Notes under the pieces: model-generated
The model's input: only the letters and a program-made list of their open reading frames with translations
Database searches by the model: none
Told to the model about the DNA's origin: nothing
Source of the DNA: Cordilura impudica
Lineage: Eukaryota; Arthropoda; Insecta; Diptera; Scathophagidae
NCBI GenBank assembly: GCA_963682025.1
Contig: OY821517.1
Coordinates: forward strand, 53,712,662 to 53,776,661
Length of the DNA stretch: 64,000 nucleotides
Direction: 5' to 3'
Position numbers and translations under genes: made by a program
In this document: positions 20,920 to 31,981 of the stretch, one piece after another
Layout: each line of letters opens with the position of its first letter
Position numbering within the stretch: the stretch's first letter is position 1

Positions 20920-21085
20920 ATTAGGGCGATTGCAGACGGACAGACCATCATCGCTAAATAAAATTCTCTTGCTATAAAGATCAAGAAAATATATGGGGTC
21001 TCTGGAATTTATTTCGATGCGTTACAAACGGAATGATAAACTAATATATATCCTCTGCACAGTGGTGTGAAGAGTAGAAAAACAT
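20920..21085 (-). repeat. Repeat family B fragment
   Basis: Inverse order of ATTTCGATGCGTTACAAACG, AACTAATATATATCCTCTGC and a CAGACGGACAGACC tract, shared with 42225-42395 and 45050-45195. A second, less abundant DINE-like family, whose ends read TACCCTCTGCAC rather than ATACCCTATACC. Confidence 0.55.
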
Positions 21086-21551
21086 TATTTTCAAAAATAC
21101 ATTTTCTTATGGATTGTTGAACGGACATAAACTAATAATTCAAAATACAATATAAATATTTTACGATTTTTTTTGGTTTAAATAAAATGTTAACAGAAAA
21201 ATTTCGTATAAAAAATCTGAACTGAATCTCTAATCTGAGCTTTCTAGAATCTATCCTAAATAACTTGAAATATACTTAAACTTCAGAAAACAAAACAACA
21301 CAATATCAAAATAAATTCTTTAGAAATTAGATCAAACTATGCAATTAGATATGATATGTAAATATTAGTTTGAGAAAAAAAAAACAAGTATTTTTCCAAC
21401 TCAAATCTAATATTGTATGTAAGTTTTTCCTCTATTCATTCCGAATGTGTCAATTTTGTCAATTTAAATGCGCAAGTGCTAATATTTACAATAAACAATA
21501 TTGAACTGACGTTATTTTCCAGCTTGATAACTGATTAAGTTGTTTTGTTTT

Positions 21552-22380
21552 TATACCCTATACCACTATGTGGTTTGGGTATAATGACTTTGTGCTGCTG
21601 TTTGTAACTACCAAAAATATTTGACCTAGACCCATCTTTAATTATACCGATCGAATCAGAATCACTATCTGATTCGATTTAACGATGTCCGTCCGTCCGT
21701 CCGTCCGTCCGTCCGTCCGTCCGTCCGTCCGTCCGTCCGTCTGTGTGTCCATGTAAAGCTTGTAATCAAACTGCAGGTCGCAAATATGAATATATTTTGA
21801 TGAAATTTGGTATATAAGCTTTCATCGGCCATAGGATGAACGCTATTGAAATTGGTGAGAATCGGTCGATGTTCAGACCTAGCCCCCATACAAATGACCC
21901 CTATGAAATCGACTTAAATTGCCATAAGATCCAAATTATCATATAAATCTTAGTCAAATTGGGTTTGTATGTGTTTATTACATCCATTAATCAGTAGTCC
22001 AAAAATGATCCCTATGGGACAACTCTTAGTCATAGGCCCCATATAGAGCTGCTTCCCGATCTTCACTTAAATCTATCAAAAAACAAAAATATTGCACTGA
22101 TTCTTCTCAAATTTTGTTTATATATATTTTTGCAAAATACAAGAGACCTTACCAAAGATGGTCAGGATCGGTACATTTTTGGGCCTAGTCCCCATATAGA
22201 TATAGCATCCGATATGAACTTTTTCATATCTGCAGACAAAAAAATTTAAAAAATACCACTCAAATTTGGTTTATGCTTACTTTCTAAGTCCAGTTAGTTG
22301 GGCCTATGGGGTAGGGTCTCTAAACGCATGGTATAGGGTATCCTATAGTCGGTCTAGACCGACTATAATTTTCTTACTTG
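21552..22380 (+). repeat. HINE-A copy, full length
   Basis: Complete copy: TATACCCTATACCACTATG hairpin at the start, GTCCGTCC repeated about eleven times (21687-21740), subterminal GGTATAGGGTATC, palindrome AGTCGGTCTAGACCGACT and terminal ACTTG. Frames on both strands are artefacts of the repeat. It has the longest microsatellite of all copies in the window. Confidence 0.85.
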
Positions 22381-22438
22381 CTTTTTATTGTTGTTGTCGT
22401 CAACTGCATTTTAGGCGTAAAATAAAGTTAATCTTTGT

Positions 22439-23213
22439 TATACCATATACCACTATGTGGTTTGGGTATAATGACTTTGTGCTGCTGTTTGTAACAACCA
22501 AAAATATTTGACCTAGACCCATATTTAATTATACCGATCGAATCAGAATCACTAACTGATTTGATTTAACGATGTCCGTCCGTCCGTCCGTCTGTGTGTC
22601 CATGTAAAGTTTGTAATCAAACTGCAGGTCGCAAATATGAATATATTTTGATGAAATTTGGCATATAAGCTTTTGTCGGCCATGGGATGAACGCTATTGA
22701 AATTGGTGAGAATCGGTCCATGTTCAGACCTAGCCCCCATACAAATTACCCATATGAAATCGACATAAATTGCCATAAGATCCAAATTGTCATATAGATC
22801 TTACTCAAATTGGGTTTGTATGCGTTCATTACATCCACTAATGAGTAGTCCAAAAATGATCCCTTTGACCCCATATAGAGCTGCTTCCCGATCTTCACTT
22901 AAATCTATTAAAAAACAAAAATATTGCACTGATTCTTCTCAAATTTTGTTTGTACATATTTTTGCAAAATACAAGAGACTTTACCAAACATGATCAGGAT
23001 CGGTCCATTTTTGGACCTAGTCCCTTTATAGATATAGCATCCGATATGAACTTTTTCATATCTGCAGCCAAAAAAATTAATAAAAATCCCACTCAAATTT
23101 GGTTTTTGCTTATTTTCAATGTCCAGTTAGTTGGGCCTAAGAGATAGGGTTTCTAAACGCATGGTATAGGGTATCGTATAGTCGGTCTAGACCGACTATA
23201 ATTTTATTACTTG
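22439..23213 (+). repeat. HINE-A copy, full length
   Basis: Full copy lying only 60 bp downstream of the previous one, with three to four GTCC units, the intact GTCGGTCTAGACCGAC palindrome and a terminal TTACTTG. Close similarity to the neighbouring copy and to 29929-30706 suggests relatively recent activity. Confidence 0.85.
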
Positions 23214-23629
23214 TTTTTTTTATTATATTGTCCAACTTATTGCTATTACATAGTACAAGTATTTACTTGTGTGTATTTGCACTATCAATTTTCATTTAAA
23301 TGAATCTAATTTGTTATTGATGATGATCACAAGTTATCTTAAGTTGGTAAACATACTAAGTATGCATTAGTGTGGAACATTTTATTGCACTGTGAATTTA
23401 TTAAATTGCTTTTGCGATTGCAAACGATTTAAACTTTAGCAAATTCTATCCATATCAGTGCAAAAAGTTTTGTCATTGCTTTCAATATTGCGAATATGTT
23501 GTCCTAATTCGTGCGTTTATTAAATACTTTTACTTTCAGCGCTAAAGTAAAGAAGTTCCTTCATGCGGAAAATTCTGACATGCAAAAGTATTATAAAGTA
23601 CTGAAGTAGTAATAAACAACTAAGAAAAT

Positions 23630-23925
23630 AATAGTCGCTCTAGATTGACTATACGATATCAAGAGAGGGTCTTGGATCCAAATTTGCTGATTAATGGATG
23701 TAATAAACATACACAAACCCAATTTGAACGAGATCTATATGATAATTTGTATCTTATTGCAGTTTAAGGCGATGTCATAGGGGTAATTTGTGTAGGGACT
23801 AGGTCTGAATATGGACCAATTTTCCCCAATTTCAATACCGTTCACCCTATGTCCGATAAAAGCTTGTACACCAAGTTTCATTAAAATATTGCGACCTGTA
23901 CTTTGATTACACTGTACAATAAAAT
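23630..23925 (-). repeat. HINE-A fragment, reverse
   Basis: Inverse of the second half and middle of the family (GTCGCTCTAGATTGACTATA at the start, TTTGATTAC near the end). It is cut by the palindromic element that follows. Confidence 0.7.
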
Positions 23926-23929
23926 CAAA

Positions 23930-24598
23930 TTTTTTCCAAAATTACAAGGTCCTGCCTATAAATTTTTATAGAGACAAAAAAAAAAAAGATTCGTGTATCG
24001 GCGTTTTGATAGTTTACATCTGAATTTCATTTGAGGGGGGTTAAAGTTTCCCAGCTCTGGAAAGAGCAAAAAACACCACTAAAACAGGGATTTAAGGGGT
24101 TAAAATGTTCCGCAAAAATATACGCCGTGAAATTTTACTATAAGTCCCTGAATACACCAAAATGGAAAATTCAACCAAAAAGTCAGGAATAAAGCACAAC
24201 AAAAGAGAGCTTTAATTTCGAGAGGGTTATTTTCGCATTTATTAAGAATTTTATTTTAAAGTACCCCAAAATAAATTAAAATAAAATTCTGAATAAATGC
24301 GAAATTAACCCTAAGCTCTCTTTTGTTGTGTCTTATTTCTGACTTTCTGGTTGAATTTTCCGTTTTTGGTCTGTTCAGGGAATTATAGTAAAATTTCACG
24401 GCGAATATTTTTGTGGAACATTTTAACCCCTTAAATCCCTGTTTTAATGGTGTTTTTTGCTCTTTTAAGTGTATGCCAGAGCTGGGAAACTTTAACTCCC
24501 CCTCAAATGAAATTCAGATGTAAACTTTCAAAACGCCGATACACGTGTCTTTTTTTTTTTGTCTACTCTATCAAAATTTATAGGTCGGACCTTGTAAT
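23930..24598. mobile_element. Large palindromic (fold-back/MITE) element
   Basis: Two arms of about 310 bp meet near 24265. The outer ends read ATTACAAGGTCCTGCCTATA and TATAGGTCGGACCTTGTAAT. Inside, GGGATTTAAGGGGTTAAAATG faces CATTTTAACCCCTTAAATCCC, and AGAATTTTATTTTAA pairs near the centre. No protein is encoded. It lies exactly between a reverse HINE-A fragment and a forward HINE-A copy. Confidence 0.75.
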
Positions 24599-25345
24599 TA
24601 TACCCTATACCACTATGTGGTTTGGGTATAATGACTTTGTGCTGCTGTTTGTAACTACCAAAAATATTTGACCTAGATCCATCTTTTATTATACCGATCG
24701 ACTCAGAATCACTTTCTGAGTCGATTTAGCGATGTCCGTCCGTCCGTTCGTCCGTCTGTGTGTTCATGTAAACCTTGTAATCAAACTACAGGTCGCAAAT
24801 ATGAATATATTTTGATGAAATTTGGTATATAAGCCTTTATCGGCCATATGATGAACGCTATTGAAATTGGTGAAATTCGGTCCAGTCCCCGCACAAACGA
24901 CCCCTACGAAATTGACATAAATTGCCATAAGATCCAAATTATCATATAGATCTCAGTAAAATTGGGTTTGTATATGTTTATTATATCCATTAATCACTAG
25001 TCCAAAAATAATCCCTACAGGACAATTATTAGTCATAGGCCTAATATAGAACTGCTTCCCGATCTTCACTTAAATCTATCAAAAAACAAAAATATTCCAC
25101 AGATTTTTTCCAAATTTGGTTTGTATATATTTTTTCAAAATATAAGTGACTACCAAATATGGTCAGGATCGGTCGAACTTTTTCATATCTGCATCAAAAA
25201 AAAAAAAAAATAATAACAACGCCACTCAAATTTGGTTTATGCTTATTTTCTATATCCAATTAGTTGGACCGAAGAGATAGGATCTCTAAACCATGGTATA
25301 GGGTATCGTGTAGTCGGTCTAGACCGACTATAATTATCTTACTTG
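24599..25345 (+). repeat. HINE-A copy, full length
   Basis: Starts TATACCCTATACCACTATG next to the palindromic element and ends TTATCTTACTTG. The palindrome AGTCGGTCTAGACCGACT is intact. An internal poly-A (about 25195-25210) and a small deletion replace the TCCATTTTTGGACC part. Confidence 0.85.
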
Positions 25346-25359
25346 TTTTTTTGTGTTGT

Positions 25360-25490
25360 ACAGTGTTACAAGGTTTACATGGACACACAGACGGACGGAC
25401 GTACAAACGGACGGAAATCGCTATATCTACTCAGTTATTCTGAATCGATCGGTATAACAAAAGAGCGGTCTAGGTCAAATATTTTAAGTA
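25360..25490 (-). repeat. HINE-A fragment, reverse
   Basis: Contains ACAAGGTTTACATGGACACA, CAGACGGACGGACG and the inverse of the CGACTCAGAAT / CGGTATAA block. It lies tail to tail with the preceding copy. Confidence 0.65.
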
Positions 25491-25499
25491 AAATGATGA

Positions 25500-25900
25500 T
25501 TTTGAGAAGCTGGAATGTTTGGAAGAGTATCCCGAAAGAAGCCCCTATGGTCTGAGCGTAACTGAAAGTAGAGACTAGGGTGCGAAAGAAAGTATCACCA
25601 TTGGAGCGCTGTAGAATGGAATATAGTATATTTTCTGACGAAACAAAAACTACTAGGGTCTCCCTCGATGGAAGAAATATATTTGCGATCCAAAGTCGAC
25701 AGAATTCGATCCAAAGTACACCCGGGCCGCATTAAAGAATGGAGGAGGTTCCATCAAGCTTTGGATTACTATTTCGTCACGTGGTGTTGGATCGCTGCTC
25801 AAAATAAATGTTTTATGGACAAGTTCCAATATAGTTCCGAAACACACGGCCCTAGTCGTCATGCAATAGCAAGTTGTTGTAAAGACAAAAGTTAGCTTGT
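25500..25900 (+). pseudogene. Tc1-like transposase fragment
   Basis: Across two frames the translation gives FSDETKTTRVSLDGRNIFA followed by NGGGSIKLWITISSRGVGSL, matching the catalytic core of Tc1 enzymes (FSDE… first Asp, then GGGSIMVWG and GVG). The remaining two catalytic blocks are not visible. It differs from the relic at 16144, so it is probably another Tc1 subfamily. Confidence 0.65.
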
Positions 25901-26039
25901 GAAAGATAACCAATGTTGATAGTCTCTTCATCGAAACAAAAGGTCTAGGGAAGCAATTCCAAACAGCATATGTGCAAATTTGGTGGCTTCAACGCAACAA
26001 AATATTTCTTTTTTATAAATATATGCTTTTTTTTATAAA

Positions 26040-26664
26040 ATTTAATTATTGCACAGACGATAACAACCAAAATCAGCCTCAATTGTTCGTCGGGAAACAG
26101 TTCGAGCACATATTTTTAGATTGAGACCTCTTTAGGTAGAATTCCTTGGACATTTTTTTAACTCTCCAGCTATTAAATTATCCTATCATGTTGAGTCAAC
26201 ACCGTACCTCTTTCACGATATTTCTTGATAATTTTTGAAGTTATGGATATATTCCAAGAATATTTCTCACAAATTTTCTTTTGCTTAAGACCAGTAATAA
26301 GCACATCTATTATTTTGGTTTTTAAACTTTATTCTTCCCATCGTTTTATAATAATTAGTTATAAGATTAAATCATTAAAAAACAGTTGGAAGAAAACGTT
26401 AGAAAGAAACTATAAATATTTTAGTAACGGTTAAGAATTTATACATTTTCTTTCATACCATCTTCTATTTTTATTGTTTTAATCAGCTCTGTTAAAGTAG
26501 TCTAAGAGTTTCCATTTTTTTGGCATTACGAAAAAATTAATTTTTTTCCCTTTATCTATTTTTTTAAATTGTTCTTTTTTTTCGTTTGAGAACAGACCAA
26601 TTGCGCAAAAAACAACATAATTTTAGGATTTATCTAAAAGTTTCCAATGTATTGTCACCCACTA
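26040..26664 (-). mobile_element. Tc1-like transposon, 5' half
   Basis: The plus-strand right end, CAATGTATTGTCACCCACTA, is the inverse of the Tc1 tip at 16144. Minus-strand translation gives KIIDVLITGLKQKKICEKYS and KKYRERGTVLTQH, close to the corresponding part of the relic at 16747-16935. The catalytic domain is missing. It shows what the N-terminus of that family looked like without the MITE. Confidence 0.7.
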
Positions 26665-26809
26665 TATATACATGTCGCACCGTGGGGCCTTTTGCCTTCT
26701 TTCGTTGCAAAAATGATGTTAAGTTATGATTTTGAAAGATGACTTCCTTACCTTTAAAATGAGTGCTGGCGGAGGGTGCTAGGTCCACAGGGGGCTTCAA
26801 TATGTCCTA

Positions 26810-27240
26810 TCAAAGTTCAATATTATATTGGTGGTAATATTACATGTTGCAAATATAAAGATAATGTGCTGAAATTTGGAACTTAAAGTGTTTTTAATTC
26901 AAAGACAAACCCTACATAAATTTGCTAGAATCGGCCCATGTTTGGACCTAGTCCCCATACAAATTTTCCTTAAAAATTGGTTCTAATGCCACTTAATGTA
27001 GCAAATGTTATTCTATTGCGATGAAATTAGAATTATAAGGGTTTATTAGAGATCTATAAAAATCTTTGAAATCGGTCCACGTTTGGACCTAGTACAAATT
27101 TTCTTCAAACTTTGGTTGAAATGCTACAAAAGATGCCAAGTTTGCTAATTTCTGTATTATATTAAAAAAAATTTTTTTTAATGAAATCGGACCACTTTTG
27201 GACCCATTTTCCCGATTTTTTTTATAAAGAGAAACACCCA
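26810..27240 (+). repeat. Degenerate modular repeat with GGACC(T) phrases
   Basis: Three spaced modules: ATCGGCCCATGTTTGGACCT, ATCGGTCCACGTTTGGACCT and ATCGGACCACTTTTGGACCC, each followed by an AAATTTTC phrase. The wording resembles the internal GATCGGTCCATTTTTGGACC module of HINE-A, so this may be an ancient relative. Confidence 0.5.
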
Positions 27241-27422
27241 AAGTTCTCAAAATTCCAAATTTCGCAATGAAATTATATTAATTAACCACACAAAGGACTT
27301 ATAATATCACAATACATATTGTTTAAATCCGAAAGTCTTCACGTTTTCACTACCAAATTAAGCACTTTTGATTTATTTTTAAACTAACGTAACAAATATT
27401 TTGTTAAAATAGATATTTTTGT

Positions 27423-27715
27423 TTACAAATTTTCTTCAAAATATTCAATATCAAATAAAGTGATATCCAATAAACTTTTCATTTCGGTACTATAATTATT
27501 TTCCACCAAATCCTTTTGCGATTTCACGTGTCTCAAAGATGAAATTAATGGATCGGAAGAAGCCGCCAACATGTTAAAGAGGTCCTCATTCTGTCTTATA
27601 CGGGAAATTTTGCATGTATTCGCCTATCTAAATTTTTTATAATCCTTGTTTCTACATTCTTGAGCTTCTTCCGATAACTCTCCGATTGGCAAGACTAGCT
27701 TTGTGCAGATTTTCA
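27423..27715 (-). pseudogene. Transib transposase C-terminal fragment with the catalytic Glu region
   Basis: The minus strand reads LVLPIGELSEEAQECRNKDY followed by KKFR, one stop, ISRIRQNEDLFNMLAASSDP and LISSLRHVKSQKDL, ending at a stop at 27423-27425. This is the last part of Transib transposases, homologous to the RAG1 region with the third catalytic residue. I take the Glu of QECRNK as the active-site Glu by its similarity to the ESGNK block of RAG1. Upstream domains are missing. Only one internal stop is present over about 95 codons. Confidence 0.75.
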
Positions 27716-28439
27716 TGTACGTTTAAAATAAAAAAACACATCCGTTTTTTTTCTCAATTAAATATTGGCAAATTTTTTGTCAAAACACTTTTTAATATTT
27801 TCTTCAAAATAAAAAAACACGTCCGAGCACAAGAAAATCGAATGTACCAATAATGCAGAATTCGAAAACAAAAGCAATAGTGTTAAAATCTAAGCAGACT
27901 TTGTTTTCAGAGATTCATTTCAAAACTAAAGACATAAACAAACAATTAAAAAAAAAAACACGACAAAAATGTTTCTGTGCACCTGGACTAATTTTTTAGT
28001 CGTAATAACATGGAAATAGGCAAGAATATGCAGCCAATTTAAATTGAATACGTTAGAGCAATGAGTACTTAATAACCCTGAATAATAACTTCCGAAACTA
28101 ATCGAATCTTTTTTAGTTCTATTCTATCAAAGTTGAAAAATGGTCCAAATATAGTGTTTTATTTGATTGGATTCGTACGTACCTTTCAAACAACAACTGA
28201 AGAAATTAATCAACTTTGAGCGGCCCTATTAACCGCAATTTTTATTCGATTTTTTAACGGGTTTTGGATTCTTGATCCACAATTAGTTCTATATCCACTA
28301 TATCATTCACTATATCATTCAATTTATCAAAAGCTTTTATACAATTTTTGATTTTTGCCACGGATTCCAGATAAATTCCCCACAGTGTGGCGTTATTAAA
28401 AAGTGTACAGTTAAAAAATTCATAATTTTTAAAATTAAT

Positions 28440-29130
28440 TTTATCTTTCAATGATTGAGTTTGAAGTTATTCAGGCTCAAGATCAAATGTTTTTACTTTA
28501 AATAAAGCAAAAACATTGGCACATTTGGTTCAAAAATTTATCTATATTCTGCATGACAGGTTATAAGCTGTTTCGGGAAGAGTCACCAATCCCATCATTA
28601 ACCAAAAGCAGTAGATTGTTTGCTAAAAAGTTAAATTCATATATATTTGCTGAAAACAACCAAATGAAAATTCAAGCAAAGAGTTATACTATTTAAGCCT
28701 CTTCCAATTTAACAAACTAAAATATAAAACAACTTTGAAACAAATATGTTTGTATACGAGTACACGTTGCATACTACAATATACATGTTTGTTTTTGTAT
28801 TGAAAAAAAAAAAAACAAGAAAAACAATTTGTTTTTGCTAAACTTACATTTAACGTTAACGGCGTGTCCTCTGTATTTTTAATTTTATTATTTTCTATAA
28901 AAATAAAAAATCTTATTTTCGATCTTTATCAATTTAATGATTGAGTTTGAAATTATTCAGGCTCAAGATCAAATGTTTTTACTTTAAATAAAGCAAAAAC
29001 ATTGGCACATTTGTTTCAAAAACAAATTGTTTTTCTTGTTTTTTCAAGACAAAAACAAACATGTATATTTTAGTATGCAATGTGTACTCATATACAAACA
29101 TATTTGTTCCAAAGTTGTTTTTTATTTTAG
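28440..29130. repeat. Direct plus inverted repeat cluster
   Basis: A 75-bp stretch with TTATTCAGGCTCAAGATCAA and GCAAAAACATTGGCACATTT occurs at about 28469 and again at about 28949. A 110-bp inverted pair lies at about 28725-28838 and 29017-29125 (TGTTTGTATACGAGTACACG versus TGTGTACTCATATACAAACA). Between the copies, 28550-28695 has an in-frame run YKLFREESPIPSLTKSSRLF that looks coding but that I cannot assign. Confidence 0.6.
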
Positions 29131-29928
29131 TTTGTTATATTGGATGTATATTATATTGCAATGTGTACTCATAAACAAATTAATTTTATCCTTTGTCATT
29201 ACAAAAATATTTTTAAAAAATTCAAAAATTTTGCCTTGTGGTTTGAATAAAAATTGTTGGCTACAAAATGCTGCACCGTAATATTTTCACATACTAACAT
29301 TTTTGAATTTTCATTCTGGTTTTCAATTTTTTGTTGGTATTTGGTTAGTAGCAAAACAAAATTAAAAAAACAAAAACTGTTTAAAATAACTTTATACTTG
29401 TTTAAATTTGTTATTATTTAACAATCCGGTTATAATAATTTATTCAAATCAATTGTTAATTTACGCTTAAATGATTGTTGGATACAAATCCTTATTAAAT
29501 TTTTTATTTGTTTTGACTCCATATTGGCTCAATTTCGATAAAAAAAACTAATTGCAAACAGATTTGTAGCAAACTGTTTTTACTGTTTTCGCCGCTATGT
29601 TACGCGTTATAAATGTTTTATGATTACTTGTTATTTGTTAATGATTTCTGATAACATTAAAATCATTTCGTTTATTTTCCACAACTTTAATTCTAAATAC
29701 TTTTATGTGGGATATTTATGTAGACATATAAAGAATAACTTCCAATTTGCAGCCAGTCTATTCCGGCTCCTTATCAATATGTTGTTGGGAAGTGCACAAA
29801 TCTTATTCTAAATTATTCAAAAATATTATTGCGATAACGATATACATAGCTATATATATGTTATGCTAATAATAAGGAGGCTTGTGCAAAATCTATAAAA
29901 AAAAAGAAATAAATTTCAAATCATATAT

Positions 29929-30706
29929 TTATACCCTATACCACTATGTGGTTTGGGTATAATGACTTTGTGCTGCTGTTTGTAACAACCAAAAATATTT
30001 GACCTAGACCCATCTTTAATTATACCGATCGAATCAGAATCACTTTTTGAGTTGATTTAACAATGTCCGTCCGTCCGTCCGTCCGTCTGTGTGTCCATGT
30101 AAACCTTGTAATCAAACTGCAGGTCGCAAATATAAATATATTTTGATGAAATTTGGTATATAAGCTTTTATCGGCCATGGGATGAACGCTATTGAAATTG
30201 GTGAGAATCGGTCCATGTTCAGACCTAGCCCCATACAAATTACCCCTATGAAATCGACATAAATTGCCATAAGATCCAAATTGTCATATAGATCTTACTC
30301 AAATTGGGTTCGTATGCGTTCATTACATTCATTAATGAGTAGTCCAAAAATGATCCCTTTGCCCCATATAGAGCTGCTTCCCGATCTTCACTTAAATCTA
30401 TTAAAAAACAAAAATATTGCACTGATTCTTGTCAAATTTTGTTTGTATATATTTTTGCAAAATACAAGAGACTTTACCAAACATGATCAGGATCGGTCCA
30501 TTTTTGGACCTAGTCCCCATATAGATATAGCATCCGATATGAATTTTTTCATATCTGCAGCGAAAAAAAATAATAAAAATCCCAATCAAATTTGGTTTTT
30601 GCTTATTTTCTATGTCCAGTTAGTTGGGCCTAAGAGATAGGGTTTCTAAAGGCATGGTATAGGGTATCGTATAGTCGGTCTAGACCGACTATAATTTTCT
30701 TACTTG
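29929..30706 (+). repeat. HINE-A copy, full length
   Basis: Complete, with four GTCC units, intact palindrome and terminal TTACTTG at 30706. The 119-residue frame inside it is shared piecewise with the copy at 22439-23213 and has no domain. Confidence 0.85.
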
Positions 30707-31438
30707 TTTAACATTAGCATTAAACTGTCGCCAACTGACTCGAATAAAAAAAATCAAGGGCAAAAGATAACGGCTAGAGATAATTGGAATTTGGTTGTTA
30801 TTAACTTTAATAATTAATACGATGCTTCTATCGCGCCCATGCCATATTTTCCTAGGAAAAGTTTAACCGCAAAATTTTTTTTTTAGCACGACAATTGATA
30901 ATATTTTAAGAATCTGAAGATATAATTTTACTTTACTTTTGATATAATTTTAATGCTGAGATCGTTTTAGTTTTTTTTTTTTTTAGGAAATTCATTCAAT
31001 TTCCTTTTCCTCAGTTCTTTTAAAAGTTCCTCTCTTCTAAAAAGCAAAATTTTGAAAACACTAAAAACTGAGTTCAAAATCAAAAGTGGGATAAGCCAGT
31101 TAGACTGCAGAAATCATCGAAAATAATTTCAGTTAGCCATTTATCCGATCTATATTCGATGTAGTTTAGAATTAACTCAAAGTTTAAACGTCACATTACC
31201 AAAATTGTGGTAATAAAAATTTAAGGGAATAGTGATTAATCGTATTAAATAAAACGCCAGTCATCACTAAGAATGTCGCCATTTTAATGTCACATAATTA
31301 CCATTTCTAAGGAAACCCTGTATAATTGTCACTTTGTTAACATTATGATACAGAAATTTATTAACTGTAAATAAAATCAAGTTCACTTATTAATTAAATT
31401 ATCTGCAAACCATTGAAAATGAACTGCAAAATGTCCTA

Positions 31439-31866
31439 TCTGTAATATTAATAGGTAAGGCGATTTCTTGTGACCGATGTTTTGTTATACAGTTTAATGC
31501 CAATTTTGACCAAACGTATATTATTTGAAAGGTGTTTCTTTTAGATATTCACCAGATTTACAGATTTTTAAATTTTTAATATTTTTTTTTGAGTAAAAGA
31601 TACATAAAATTATACAATGCTATGTGTGTGTTTATTAAATTTGTTAATGTGTTTATAAAAAAAAATTTGTTTGTTTTCTTCATTCACAATAACAATTGTG
31701 TTGAATTGAAAAATAATGTTGGACATAAACCAATAAGTAATAATATTTAAAAAGTGTTGAATTGTGAATTGGCTAGAATTTATTAGCATACCCTTAGTCT
31801 TTATTTAACGAAAAAATAAAATTTCCTAGAATTTGCACTTGAATTTCGAGGGCTGGAATCTGCTAG
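31439..31866 (+). mobile_element. Non-autonomous Helitron, copy 2 (complete)
   Basis: Begins A|TCTGTAATATTAATAGG and ends GGAATCTGCTAG|T. A hairpin GCACTTGAATTTCGAGGGC lies 9 bp before CTAG, as in Helitron 3' ends, and the insertion is between A and T. 428 bp, no coding capacity. The body shares TTTCTTGTGACCGATGTTTT and AACGTATATTATTTGAAAGG with the copies at 45305 and 46673. Confidence 0.8.
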
Positions 31867-31981
31867 TATTTATTAATTACTCTTATTTACGCTGTAATTC
31901 TGATTTTAAAGAATACCATCTAAAGATTCCTACAAAAAATTAATCAACAGTGCCGGAGATTAACAACTATTTAGGTACATA

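Noticed and set aside
22950..23147. Recurrent frames of 60-120 residues inside HINE-A copies, on both strands
   Set aside because: They recur because the repeat does, are interrupted differently in each copy and show no domain. Both strands are open at once, which argues for composition rather than selection.
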